NCBI GenBank assembly: GCA_001800605.1
Contig: MGVS01000030.1
Location: 1 to 36,129, forward strand
Direction of reading: 5' to 3'
DNA from: Elusimicrobia bacterium RIFOXYD2_FULL_34_15
GTDB taxonomy: Bacteria; Elusimicrobiota; UBA8919
DNA: 36,129 nucleotides
Both the position numbers and the translations under genes were made by a program. This document shows, piece by piece, positions 13,638 to 22,416 of this stretch. Within the stretch, counting starts at the first letter, position 1, and every line of letters starts with the position of its first letter. Below the pieces are notes generated by a model that ran no database searches, was not told where the DNA came from, and saw nothing but the letters and a program-made list of their open reading frames with translations.

Positions 13638-16580
13638 ATGTCTATTAAGAAATTACCTTCCGAACAAGAAAATCTATTGCACACTAATTCTGAACAGAAA
13701 ATAGCAATTACTCATACTAGAGGGCCGCTTCTAATTGTAGCAGGCGCCGGTACCGGTAAGACCACTGTTATAGCCCACCGGATTGCCAATCTGATTTCCC
13801 AAAAAAAAGCAAAGCCTGACGAAATATTAGCACTTACATTTACTGAAAAAGCTGCTGCAGAAATGCAGGAACGGGTTGACCTACTAGTGCCTTACGGATT
13901 TGCAGATGTTTGGATTTCTACCTTTCATTCTTTCGGAAATAGAATATTAGAAGATGAATCAATTTACCTAGGATTAACTAGTGATTTTAGGGTCATGGCT
14001 CAGCCGCAGCAGATCGTATTTTTTAAAGAGCATCTTTTCGAATTTCCTATGGATAAATTGAGGCCTTTAGGAAATCCATTAAAACATATTGAGTCGATAT
14101 TATTTTTATTTTCCCGCCTGAAAGATGAAGATGTATCCAGCGAAGATTACAACAATTATATAAAACTCTTCGAAAATGTAGTCAAAGAAAATCCGAAAGA
14201 TGTTCAATTAAAAGACGGATATTTGATACAAAAAGAACTTTCCGAAATTTATAAGAAATACGAAGATTTGAAAATGCAGTATGGATTAATTGACTTCAGC
14301 GATCAGGTTTGGCTGGTATTAAAATTATTCAGAGAACATCCTTCGGTTTTAAAAAGATACCGCGACAAATTTAAGTATATTCTCGTTGATGAATTTCAGG
14401 ATACAAACTACTCGCAATTCCAATTATTGAAAATTTTATTGAACAAAGAAAAAAACATCACCGTCGTTGGAGACGACGATCAGAGCATTTATAAATTTAG
14501 GGGCGCGGCTATCTCAAATATCATAAATTTCAAAAATACTTATCCATCGGCAAAACAGGTTGTGTTAAACAAAAATTACCGTTCTAATCAAAGCATACTT
14601 GATTTTGCGTATAATCTGATAAAATTTAACAATCCGGACCGCCTTGAAGTAAAGAATAAAATAAATAAAAAACTTATTTCTGTTAGAACGAAAGAACAAA
14701 AAAACAAAAGAACTAAAGAACCAGTTTCTAGAGTTTTCAATAATCATTTTGATACCGTTTCGGCAGAAGCAGATTTTGTCGCAGAAAAAATACAGAAATT
14801 ATCTAAAGAAGGAAAGGGTTATCGTGATTTTGCGGTTCTTGTTCGTTCTAATAATGATTCTAATCCAATAATAAAATCTTTAAATGTAAGAAATATTCCC
14901 TGGCACTTTTCCGGAAGCAGCGGATTGTATGCTCGTGAAGAAGTTAAAATACTGATTTCTTTCCTAAAAGTAATTTCAGATTTATCCGATAATATCTCAT
15001 TATTTCATCTGGCATCTTCGGATATCTACAATATGCCGATGGAGGATTTGACAATTTGTTTGAATGAAGCGTCAAAAAGTAAAACACCAATATACAAAAT
15101 TTTTAATAATTCGAATTTGGACGGAATAAGTGATTCAGGGAAAGATGTTATAAAAAAAATAATTGAGGATATAAAAAAATTCATTAATGCATCAAAAGAA
15201 CTTTCTACAGGACAGATACTATACAAATTTATTCATGATACCGGCTGGATTAAAAAAATTGTTGATAAGAAAGACGGACAATCAATAGAGAAAGTTTCTA
15301 ATGTAGCTCTTTTTTTCGAAATTGTAAGAAATTTTGCCGAAATATCAAAAAATGATAAAGTACAATTTTTTATATCGCATTTAGCCAGTTTAATTGAGGC
15401 GGGGAGTGATCCGGCAACATCAGAAGCAGATTTAGATACGGACGCGGTAAATATATTGACAATACACAAAGCGAAAGGCCTGGAGTTTTCTGTTGTTTTT
15501 ATGGTCTCGCTTGTTCAGGGAAAGTTTCCTGTGAACAGAAGAAAAGAAGCATTGGAAGTTCCGGATTCACTGGTAAAAGATATATTACCATCGGGTGATT
15601 TTCATAAACAGGAAGAAAGACGGCTTTTTTACGTTGGTATGACAAGAGCAAAAGATGAATTATATCTTACTTCGGCAGCGGATTACGGTGGGCAGCGTGA
15701 GAGAAAAGTAAGCCAGTTTGTTTTTGAGGCACTAAATTTAGCTCAAACAAAAATTGTTATGAAAAAACTTAATCCTTTAGAAGCGATTAAAATGAATGAG
15801 GTGATAAATAATACAAAAAGTAATTATCTGCAGGTAAAAAAACAGCTTTCAATGAGCCATTTCCAGATAGATGATTATTTAACCTGTCCTCTTAAATATA
15901 AATACATTCATTTATTGAGAATTCCGGTTATGGCAAATCACGCGATTGTGTACGGCAATGCAATTCACGAAACCATCCAGTTTTATTACAAGAAGAAAAT
16001 AGATAAAAAAACGGTATTACTTGATGAACTTATAAAGAAATTTGAATCTCATTGGGAATCAATAGGTTTTTTATCGGTGGAACATGAAGAACAGCGGTTA
16101 GAGGAAGGCAGGGAAGCGCTAAGAAAGTTTTTTCATAGAGAAGAAAAAGCGAAAATAATTCCTAAATATATAGAAAAGAAATTTAAAATTAATTATGGAG
16201 ATGATGTTATTATCGGCAGGTTCGACAGGGTGGATTTTGACGGAGAAGACGCCATTATAGTTGATTTTAAAACATCGGATGTCTCGGAACAGAAAGAAGC
16301 TGATGAAAGAGCGAAAGAAAGCACTCAGCTTGCAATATATTCTTTGGCTTGGGCAAAACTTACCGGAAAATTACCAAAAAGTGTTGAATTACATTTTGTT
16401 AATACCGGGGTTGTCGGTTCAGTCCAGCCGGATGAAAAAATGATAGAAAAAATAGAAAAAATCATCGAAGATGTTGCTTTGGGTATAAAAAACAGGCAGT
16501 TTGATGCAAATCCAGGTTATATGTCCTGTAATTATTGCCCGTTTAATAATATATGTCAGAGCGTAAAAATTAGCCGTTGA
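13638..16580 (+). CDS. UvrD/PcrA-like helicase fused to a Fe-S RecB-type nuclease
   Basis: The 980-residue protein is an SF1A helicase with a C-terminal nuclease. Helicase motifs: GAGTGKT with Lys41, LALTFTEKAAAEM, ISTFHSF, LVDEFQDTN, VVGDDDQSIYKFRGA, LNKNYRSN, ILTIHKAKGLEF and YVGMTRAK. The C-terminal part (about 735-980) has a PD-(D/E)XK core (YGNAIHETIQFYY, GRFDRVDFDG, VDFKTSD with Asp876 and Lys878). Four cysteines, C750, C964, C967 and C973, match the AddB/Cas4-type 4Fe-4S pattern of one distant and three clustered Cys. This recalls AdnA/AdnB of actinobacteria and works in DNA end resection or repair. No second subunit is seen here. No clear ribosome binding site precedes ATG 13638. Confidence 0.9.
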   Translation: MSIKKLPSEQENLLHTNSEQKIAITHTRGPLLIVAGAGTGKTTVIAHRIANLISQKKAKPDEILALTFTEKAAAEMQERVDLLVPYGFADVWISTFHSFGNRILEDESIYLGLTSDFRVMAQPQQIVFFKEHLFEFPMDKLRPLGNPLKHIESILFLFSRLKDEDVSSEDYNNYIKLFENVVKENPKDVQLKDGYLIQKELSEIYKKYEDLKMQYGLIDFSDQVWLVLKLFREHPSVLKRYRDKFKYILVDEFQDTNYSQFQLLKILLNKEKNITVVGDDDQSIYKFRGAAISNIINFKNTYPSAKQVVLNKNYRSNQSILDFAYNLIKFNNPDRLEVKNKINKKLISVRTKEQKNKRTKEPVSRVFNNHFDTVSAEADFVAEKIQKLSKEGKGYRDFAVLVRSNNDSNPIIKSLNVRNIPWHFSGSSGLYAREEVKILISFLKVISDLSDNISLFHLASSDIYNMPMEDLTICLNEASKSKTPIYKIFNNSNLDGISDSGKDVIKKIIEDIKKFINASKELSTGQILYKFIHDTGWIKKIVDKKDGQSIEKVSNVALFFEIVRNFAEISKNDKVQFFISHLASLIEAGSDPATSEADLDTDAVNILTIHKAKGLEFSVVFMVSLVQGKFPVNRRKEALEVPDSLVKDILPSGDFHKQEERRLFYVGMTRAKDELYLTSAADYGGQRERKVSQFVFEALNLAQTKIVMKKLNPLEAIKMNEVINNTKSNYLQVKKQLSMSHFQIDDYLTCPLKYKYIHLLRIPVMANHAIVYGNAIHETIQFYYKKKIDKKTVLLDELIKKFESHWESIGFLSVEHEEQRLEEGREALRKFFHREEKAKIIPKYIEKKFKINYGDDVIIGRFDRVDFDGEDAIIVDFKTSDVSEQKEADERAKESTQLAIYSLAWAKLTGKLPKSVELHFVNTGVVGSVQPDEKMIEKIEKIIEDVALGIKNRQFDANPGYMSCNYCPFNNICQSVKISR

Positions 16581-16611
16581 AATAATTTTTTGTTTTTGTA
16601 TAATTAACTAA

Positions 16612-16714
16612 AGAGAGTTTATAGAGTTATAGGGTTTTAGTGTTTTAGTGTTAAAATCTTAACAACTTTAGAGTCTTTAAACTCTAAAACCCTAGGACGC
16701 TAAAACTCTAAAAC
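16612..16714. repeat. ACTCTAAAAC repeat block with inverted arms
   Basis: AGGGTTTTAG (16631-16640) pairs with CTAAAACCCT (16684-16693). Around them short phrases TTTAGTGTTTTAG and CTCTAAAAC recur. Similar ACTCTATAAACTCTAAAAAC text occurs at 25273-25300. It fills most of the gap before rmuC and may fold as a long hairpin. Confidence 0.55.
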
Positions 16715-16727
16715 TTTTTAAAAAAAT

Positions 16728-17804
16728 ATGGTTATAATTATATCTATTGCTTTGTTGGTAATTGTTGTTTTAGTGTTTTTGCTGATTAAACGCTCACCTC
16801 AAGACACTCAGTCGGGTTTGCTTATCCAGCAGCAAATGGATTCATTAAGAAAACAAGTGAGTGATTCTTTAACCGGCAGCACTTCGCTTGTTAACCAGCA
16901 AATAGCATCTCTTACTGAACAGGTCAATAAACAGCTTTCTTCGGTTTCAGACCAGCTTCTTAATTCGCAAAAGAGTGTCGGAGAACGTCTGGATAATGCA
17001 GCAAAGGTTGTAAGTGATGTAAATAAAAGTATCGGCCAGCTTTCAGAAGCCACCAAACGTGTATTTGAAGTCGGTCATGATATTGCTTCACTACAGGAAA
17101 TATTAAGGGCTCCAAAATTAAGGGGAAATATCGGCGAGTTTTTCTTAGGAGATTTGTTGTCCCAGATTTTACCTCCCAAATTTTATGAATTACAATATCA
17201 GTTTAAATCAAGGGAAAAGGTTGATGCCATTATCCGCTTGGGGCAGGGATTTGTGCCTGTTGACTCAAAATTTCCATTAGAAAATTTCAAAAAAATGCTG
17301 GAGATTCAAACAGATAAAGAAAAGGCTCAAGCCAGAAAAAAATTTGTATCTGATGTAAAAAAACATATTGATGCGATTTCTTCAAAATATATTTTACCGG
17401 ATGAGGGAACTTTTGACTTTGCATTGATGTATATACCGGCTGAAAATGTTTATTACGAGACAATTGTAAAAGATGATAATGCTGAAGAGGATTCAATCTC
17501 AACTTATGCTTTGAATAAAAAAGTAATTCCTGTATCACCTAATACGTTTTATGCATACCTTCAGTCAATTGTTTTAGGTCTGCGTGGAATGAAAATAGAA
17601 GAGAGTGCTAAAAATATAATGGAGATGCTCTCTCGCCTATCGGGTGATTTTCAAAAATTTAAGTGTGAATTTGATATATTAGGTAATCACATCTCTAATG
17701 CTGCTGCAAAATATGATGAAACCTCTAAAAAATTGGATAAATTTGGTGACAAACTCCAATCCATCGAAAACCAGGAAACAAATCCCGTAAAAGAAATAAA
17801 ATAA
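16728..17804 (+). CDS. rmuC: RmuC family DNA recombination protein
   Basis: The 358-residue protein has an N-terminal membrane helix (VIIISIALLVIVVLVFLLI, about 2-20), a coiled coil (about 30-115), and the RmuC nuclease-like core: LRAPKLRGNIGEFFLGDLL, QFKSREKVDAIIRL, VPVDSKFPLENF, FALMYIPAENVYYE and VIPVSPNTFYAYLQ. Family members limit recombination of inverted repeats and have a predicted PD-(D/E)XK fold. That role is notable in a genome with many palindromes. It follows the helicase-nuclease gene, making a DNA-repair pair. No good Shine-Dalgarno is seen before the ATG. Confidence 0.93.
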   Translation: MVIIISIALLVIVVLVFLLIKRSPQDTQSGLLIQQQMDSLRKQVSDSLTGSTSLVNQQIASLTEQVNKQLSSVSDQLLNSQKSVGERLDNAAKVVSDVNKSIGQLSEATKRVFEVGHDIASLQEILRAPKLRGNIGEFFLGDLLSQILPPKFYELQYQFKSREKVDAIIRLGQGFVPVDSKFPLENFKKMLEIQTDKEKAQARKKFVSDVKKHIDAISSKYILPDEGTFDFALMYIPAENVYYETIVKDDNAEEDSISTYALNKKVIPVSPNTFYAYLQSIVLGLRGMKIEESAKNIMEMLSRLSGDFQKFKCEFDILGNHISNAAAKYDETSKKLDKFGDKLQSIENQETNPVKEIK

Positions 17805-17893
17805 ATTAATTTTTTTGTATTATTTAAGAAATGATTCTTTTTATCATATATTGCATCTAATAAATGTAAAATAAATTGTTATAGGAGGTGCAA

Positions 17894-18343
17894 ATGGTAA
17901 GGAAGCTGTTGTTAGTTTTGTTGGTATTGGGGTTGGCAGGCAGTGCTATAGGTGAGGAAATGGCTGCAGATCAGGCTACTGAACAAACCACGGCTCAGAG
18001 TTTAACAGTAACTGACATGGCATTTTGTAAAAGTATTGCGGACCGCGAACCTGTGGATAAGGCAGAAACATTTGCGTCTGACATTGGCAAGGTATATTGC
18101 TGGACGGTTATTACAGGTGCTACAATGCCTACAGAAATAAAGCATGTTTGGTATTATAATGATAAAAAAATAATAGAAGTACCTTTAACCGTAAAATATG
18201 CAAGAACACGTACATGGTCAGCCAAAACTATTCTTGCAGATATGGTTGGGGACTGGAAAGTAGAGGTTGTTGATAGTGCAGGTACTGTTCTTAAATCAGG
18301 TACATTCAAAATAGAGAAAATGCAGTCTGAAACTCCAAAATAG
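17894..18343 (+). CDS. Secreted DUF2914 protein
   Basis: The 149-residue protein has a signal peptide (VRKLLLVLLVLGLAGSAIG, then EE), a short acidic and Thr/Gln-rich linker, and the DUF2914 domain from about residue 38: TDMAFCKSIADREPVDKAET, SDIGKVYCWTVITGA, IKHVWYYNDKKI, RTRTWSAKTI and GDWKVEVVDSAGTVL. The family is a beta-rich extracytoplasmic domain of unknown role, often near c-di-GMP or two-component genes. ATG 17894 is chosen because AGGAGG at 17883-17888 lies five bases before it; GTG 17888 overlaps that site. A strong terminator follows. Confidence 0.85.
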   Translation: MVRKLLLVLLVLGLAGSAIGEEMAADQATEQTTAQSLTVTDMAFCKSIADREPVDKAETFASDIGKVYCWTVITGATMPTEIKHVWYYNDKKIIEVPLTVKYARTRTWSAKTILADMVGDWKVEVVDSAGTVLKSGTFKIEKMQSETPK

Positions 18344-18381
18344 TCATTGTAAGATAACGGTTTACACATCACTGTAAAAAC

Positions 18382-18421
18382 ACAAAAACTTTGCGTTTAA
18401 ATAACTGCAAAGTTTTTGTTT
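18382..18421 (+). terminator. Rho-independent terminator after the DUF2914 gene
   Basis: ACAAAAACTTTGC (18382-18394) pairs fully with GCAAAGTTTTTGT (18407-18419), with a 12-base loop and a T-rich end. It separates the housekeeping part from the signalling cluster. Confidence 0.85.
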
Positions 18422-18440
18422 TATATTATAAAAATATTTC

Positions 18441-18469
18441 TTGATTTAATCTAAATAAATTAGTAATAT
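18441..18469 (+). promoter_or_regulatory. Candidate promoter of the first receiver gene
   Basis: TTGATT (18441-18446), 17 bases, TAATAT (18464-18469), 29 bases before the ATG at 18499. The region is AT-rich, so chance matches are possible. Confidence 0.45.
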
Positions 18470-18498
18470 TTAGTGTAAATTCAGGGGTTGATTAGTAT

Positions 18499-18870
18499 AT
18501 GGGAAAAAATAAGATACTTATAGTTGAAGATGATAAGGACATAGTTGAATTATTTAAAGTAGGATTGGATGGTTTTGGTTATAAGGTTTCATTTGCTTTT
18601 GACGGGAAACAGGCTTTGGAAATGGTCAAAAACGAAATACCGGACTTAATTATTCTGGATGTGATATTACCGTATTTGGATGGTTTCGGTGTATGTGCTG
18701 AATTGAAAATGGATAAAGAAACCAAAAAAATTCCTATATTAATGTGCACATCACAAAATTCACTTGCAGATGTCGAGAAAGGATTTAGTTTCGGTATAAA
18801 TGGATATATTATTAAACCGTTTGATCCTGATAAATTAGTTGCCAAAATAAAACAGGTTCTTGAAAAATAA
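18499..18870 (+). CDS. Single-domain response regulator (CheY-like)
   Basis: The 123-residue protein is one receiver domain. The acidic pair is in IVEDDKD, the phospho-acceptor is Asp54 in IILDVILPYLDGF, the switch Thr is in MCTSQN and the Lys is in IIKPF. There is no output domain, so it must act by binding a partner. The candidate partners nearby are the kinase at 19047 and the ATPase at 26212. It has its own promoter, and 176 bases separate it from the kinase gene. Confidence 0.92.
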   Translation: MGKNKILIVEDDKDIVELFKVGLDGFGYKVSFAFDGKQALEMVKNEIPDLIILDVILPYLDGFGVCAELKMDKETKKIPILMCTSQNSLADVEKGFSFGINGYIIKPFDPDKLVAKIKQVLEK

Positions 18871-18925
18871 TTTTTGTATTTTGACTTAATATTATTGATT
18901 TTTTTAAATAATTTGATAAAATAAA

Positions 18926-18946
18926 CATGCATACATGCATGCATAC
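18926..18946. other. ATGCAT-rich repeat upstream of the histidine kinase gene
   Basis: CATGCATACATGCATGCATAC is made of overlapping ATGCAT palindromes. It follows a possible promoter (TTGATT 18895-18900, TAAAAT 18917-18922) and could be an operator or simple repeat. Confidence 0.4.
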
Positions 18947-19046
18947 AAAAGAGTATAGAATACAGCTCTTTAAATTTTTAAAATATAATTCTTATCTTAA
19001 GTCGAGTAGAAGGTTGATTTTTAGTTGCTTTCATTAAGAGAGGGAA

Positions 19047-19784
19047 ATGAAACAAGCATCAGTTTCTGTAAAATCACTTCAAAAACAAATACAACAACTA
19101 AACGAAAAACTTATTCAATCGGAAAGAATGAATATTTCGGGAATAATGTTGTCATCGATTACCCACGATCTTAATAGAGCATTAACAAATATTTTAGGTA
19201 CAGTTGGGATTCAATTATTACAAGAATCAAAAGATAATTCCGTACGAGAAGATTTAGAAAGAATAAAACTATCAGCACAAACCTGCCGTGAGATAATCAA
19301 TAACCTTTTAAATTTTGCAAGAGCAGAATTCCATTTAACCAAAACTAATTTACATCAGTTGATTGACCTGTGTCTTGATTTATGCCAATATCAGCTGGTA
19401 TCTTCGAAAATAGAAGTTATAAAAAATTACAGTAAAAATATGTTTCCCGTTAATATAAGTATTTCGTACATGGAATATGTTTTTATTAATTTAATCTTAA
19501 ATGCCGTTGATGCTGTCCAGGAAAACGGAAGAATTACAATTACAACTGATTACAGTAAAAAAAGTAATAGAATAACAATAAAAATTTCTGATAACGGATG
19601 CGGGATTTCCGAAAAGAATATTTCTAATATATTTAAGCCGTTTTTTACAACAAAAAGTCAAAGAATGGGGTTAGGATTAGCAATGGCAGATAGAATTGTA
19701 AAAAAACATAATGGTTTAATTAAAGTAGAAAGCAAGGCAGATAAGGGAAGTTCGTTTATAATAGAGTTACCTGCCTGCCGGTAG
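19047..19784 (+). CDS. Soluble histidine kinase
   Basis: The 245-residue protein has no membrane helix and no sensor domain. It starts with a short coiled coil (about 6-28), then the phospho-acceptor block SSITHDLNRALTNIL with His40, then a HATPase domain: N box FINLILNAVDAV, G1 DNGCGI, F box FKPFFTTK and G2 MGLGLAMADRIV. Its input must come from a partner protein. The final residues PACR and the stop lie in a CCTGCCTGCC palindrome, so the native C-terminus has been overwritten by repeat DNA. It begins a tight gene run of kinase, double receiver, receiver and TPR/HEAT protein. Confidence 0.92.
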   Translation: MKQASVSVKSLQKQIQQLNEKLIQSERMNISGIMLSSITHDLNRALTNILGTVGIQLLQESKDNSVREDLERIKLSAQTCREIINNLLNFARAEFHLTKTNLHQLIDLCLDLCQYQLVSSKIEVIKNYSKNMFPVNISISYMEYVFINLILNAVDAVQENGRITITTDYSKKSNRITIKISDNGCGISEKNISNIFKPFFTTKSQRMGLGLAMADRIVKKHNGLIKVESKADKGSSFIIELPACR

Positions 19785-19811
19785 GCAGGCCTGACTACCT
19801 ATAGGCAGTCC
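19770..19811. repeat. CCTGCCTGCC palindrome spanning the kinase stop codon
   Basis: CCTGCCTGCC (19770-19779) pairs with GGTAGGCAGG (19780-19789) with one mismatch, followed by a weaker CTGACTACC/TAGGCAGTCC arm. It fills the space between the kinase and the next gene and supplies the last kinase codons. Confidence 0.65.
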
Positions 19812-19813
19812 AA

Positions 19814-20488
19814 ATGAATAAAAAAATATTAGTCATAGATGATGATGAAACAACAAGAAATATATGCTATAAGGTGTTAAATAAAGATTATGAGGTTGAT
19901 ATAGGAAAGACAAACAGTGCACTTGAAAGGTTGAAAGGTAAGAAATATAATCTAATAATTACAGATATAAAATTATTTGATCTGATAAAAAAAAGTTTTC
20001 CAGAAACCGTTATAATTGTTTTTAAATCTTTTGGCGAAGCAGTAAATAATATGATTGACGGTTATCTGACAAAACCTTTTACCGTTGAAGAATTGAGAAA
20101 TACTGTAAAAAAATCTTTGGAAAAAAGAACGATTTTAAGTGGTAAGAAAATACTTTTAGTTGATGATGATAGGGAAGTTATGGTTTTATATAGAACTACT
20201 TTTGAATTTAAGGGAGTTCATGTAGAATCGGCATTTGATGGTAAAGAGGGCTTAGAGAAAATTAGAAAGGAAAAACCCGATTTGGTTATTCTGGATGCGT
20301 TTTTGCCAAAAATTGACGGATTCACTCTTTGTGAAACAATAAAAAAAGATAAGACATTAAAAAATACTATTGTAGTTTTGTTGACCGGAGCAGTGATTGA
20401 GAGAAAGATACATGCAGACTTATTTCTTGCTAAACCAATTGATCCATATGAACTTACAAGCAAAATAGAAGAGTTATTCCTTAAATAA
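19814..20488 (+). CDS. Tandem double receiver protein
   Basis: The 224-residue protein has two receiver domains and no output. Receiver 1 (about 1-104) keeps the acidic pair (VIDDDET) and Asp51 (IITDIKL) but is about 15-20 residues shorter than usual: the loop after the acceptor lacks the usual Pro-Gly, and the region before YLTKPF is cut down. Receiver 2 (about 110-224) has LLVDDDRE, Asp161 in VILDAFLPKIDGF, VVLLTGA and FLAKPI, also with a short fourth helix. It could be a phosphate sink or relay with the Hpt protein at 28519. It is cotranscribed with its neighbours (29-base gap before, two-base gap after). Confidence 0.88.
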   Translation: MNKKILVIDDDETTRNICYKVLNKDYEVDIGKTNSALERLKGKKYNLIITDIKLFDLIKKSFPETVIIVFKSFGEAVNNMIDGYLTKPFTVEELRNTVKKSLEKRTILSGKKILLVDDDREVMVLYRTTFEFKGVHVESAFDGKEGLEKIRKEKPDLVILDAFLPKIDGFTLCETIKKDKTLKNTIVVLLTGAVIERKIHADLFLAKPIDPYELTSKIEELFLK

Positions 20489-20490
20489 AT

Positions 20491-20862
20491 ATGGCTAAAA
20501 AGATATTATTTGCCGAAGATAAAGAAGAAACCGCCAGAATGATAAAGAAGGGTCTGGAATTGGCAGGTTATGAAGTTATTCAGGCGATCGACGGTTTAGA
20601 TGCATTGGAAAAAATAAAAGCTAGAATGCCGGATTTAGTTATTCTTGATGTATTAATGCCTAAATTGGACGGTTTTTCTGTAAATTTAAAATTAAAAGAA
20701 GATATGATTACAAAAGATATACCGGTTATTATATCTACATCAAGAGTCAAAATGTTGCAGATGTTCGAAAAAGATGGCAAGGCAAAAATAGATGCATTCC
20801 TGGAAAAACCCTACACGCTAGAAGAACTCTGGATGATAATAAGGAAAATATTAAAAGAATGA
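20491..20862 (+). CDS. Single-domain response regulator
   Basis: The 123-residue receiver has FAEDKEE, Asp53 in VILDVLMPKLDGF, ISTSR as switch region and FLEKPYTLEEL. The acidic pocket E-D is intact. There is no output domain. It starts two bases after the double receiver and overlaps the next gene by four bases (ATGA), so translation is coupled to the TPR/HEAT membrane protein. Confidence 0.9.
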   Translation: MAKKILFAEDKEETARMIKKGLELAGYEVIQAIDGLDALEKIKARMPDLVILDVLMPKLDGFSVNLKLKEDMITKDIPVIISTSRVKMLQMFEKDGKAKIDAFLEKPYTLEELWMIIRKILKE

Positions 20863-22415
20863 TAAAAAAAATATTTTTAGTTTCATATATTATTTTAGGT
20901 TTTTATCAGCTATCTTTTTCCGAAACCAAAACGGCAAAACAATATTATATTAGTGCAAATAAAAGCTTTAACAATCATGATTTAACTGGAGCGTATAACG
21001 ATATCATAAAGGCAAAAGAGCTTAAAAAGGACGATCAGAATATAAATGTACTAGTTAAAGCTATTGCTAAAGCGTATTTTAACCGTGGCGGCGAAAAATA
21101 CAACGAAGGTCAGCTGTTTAATGCGATAGATGATTTTGACACAAGTTTGAAACTATATGAAGATAAAACAGTAAAAGATGTTTTTGGGCTTTGCTTGACT
21201 GAAGTAGTTGGGCAGATATATTCGGAAAATAAAAGTTATGAAAAAGCTGTACCTTATATACAAAAACTGATTAAATTATTCCCTGAAGAACTTGAATACA
21301 GGCAAATGTATGAAAGTGCAAATGCAAATAGATCAGTTGCTCAGAATGTAGAATCATTACCCGGAGTTACATCTCAGCCAGAAACTGTGCAGGCTCCAAA
21401 AGCTCAGACTTCACAAACGTCCCAAGCATCTCAACCTCAAACAGCACAAACCCAGCAAGTATTTCAGTCTCCCCAAACGGAACAAGTACCGCCGATAACC
21501 CAGACTTCTCAGCCACCGCAGGTGCAGGCGCAAGTGCAAGCTCCGCAGATTGAAAAATTATTTTCATTGATAGAAGCGCGATTACAGAAAAACGAAAAAT
21601 TATTAAAAAATTATGATCAAAAACAAAGAGACCTGATTCAGAAAATATACAGCAACTCAGAAACTAAGAGGGCAAAACTGCTTAAAGAAATGATTACCTC
21701 TGTTGTTCAAAAAGAAAACACTAAAAGTGAAAAAGTACTTAAGGAAACCGTAAATTCGGCGATGCATAAAGAAAGCGTTGGAATGAAAAAAGCGCTTTTT
21801 TTTACTACAACTTTGGGGATAGTTGCAATGGGAGCAATTCTTGCTTTATTAGTTTATATTTTAACCAGATATATTAAAAAAAGATCAGCGGTTATATTGT
21901 GGCACGGTGAAGTGGGAATGGCTGAGTCGCTTAAAGAAAAAGCGCAAGAGCTTTTAGTTGCTAAAAAAAAGGCGCTTCAGTTGACTTCAGAAATTGATAA
22001 TTTAAAGATAATTGAAGCTGAAATTGTTGAAAAAACCGATCCTGATGCAGCAGAAAACATATTGAGTTCTTTTTTAAATAGCACAAATAGTTTAACAAAA
22101 TCGCTTGCAGCAAAAGCGTTATTTAAACATAATCCTGAAAAATCACTTGATATTTTGGAAGACATGCTTGAAAGAGGTAATGAACAATCAAAGATTGATT
22201 CTCTAACAACTCTCGGTGAAATAGGTTCAGCGGAAGCTATAAAAGTTCTGATAGATGGTTTAGGCAAACTGCAATATAGTGAGAAGAAAGTTGCAATAAG
22301 ATCGTTGGTAAGGATATCTAACGAAGAAAAGGAAAAAATTCCTCCTTATCTTTTGGATAAAATAGAAAATGTTTTATCTGATTTGAAAGAAAGAGAAGGA
22401 TGGCTTTTGGAATAA
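20859..22415 (+). CDS. Membrane-spanning protein with external TPR and cytoplasmic HEAT repeats
   Basis: I do not recognise this family. The 518-residue protein has a signal peptide (about 1-21, ending LSFSE) and TPR-like repeats (about 25-150, for example AYFNRGGEKYNEGQLFNAID and KSYEKAVPYIQKLIKLFP). A Gln/Pro/Thr/Ser-rich low-complexity linker follows (about 165-225), then a charged helix (about 230-305), a membrane helix (about 313-338) and a C-terminal helical-repeat domain of HEAT type (about 365-515, with SLAAKALFKHNPEKSLDILE and IDSLTTLGEIGSAEAIKVL). With a cleaved signal, the TPR part would be outside and the HEAT part inside. Its place between receivers and coiled-coil genes suggests a trans-membrane adaptor for this signalling complex. 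Confidence 0.75.
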   Translation: MIKKIFLVSYIILGFYQLSFSETKTAKQYYISANKSFNNHDLTGAYNDIIKAKELKKDDQNINVLVKAIAKAYFNRGGEKYNEGQLFNAIDDFDTSLKLYEDKTVKDVFGLCLTEVVGQIYSENKSYEKAVPYIQKLIKLFPEELEYRQMYESANANRSVAQNVESLPGVTSQPETVQAPKAQTSQTSQASQPQTAQTQQVFQSPQTEQVPPITQTSQPPQVQAQVQAPQIEKLFSLIEARLQKNEKLLKNYDQKQRDLIQKIYSNSETKRAKLLKEMITSVVQKENTKSEKVLKETVNSAMHKESVGMKKALFFTTTLGIVAMGAILALLVYILTRYIKKRSAVILWHGEVGMAESLKEKAQELLVAKKKALQLTSEIDNLKIIEAEIVEKTDPDAAENILSSFLNSTNSLTKSLAAKALFKHNPEKSLDILEDMLERGNEQSKIDSLTTLGEIGSAEAIKVLIDGLGKLQYSEKKVAIRSLVRISNEEKEKIPPYLLDKIENVLSDLKEREGWLLE

Positions 22416-22416
22416 A

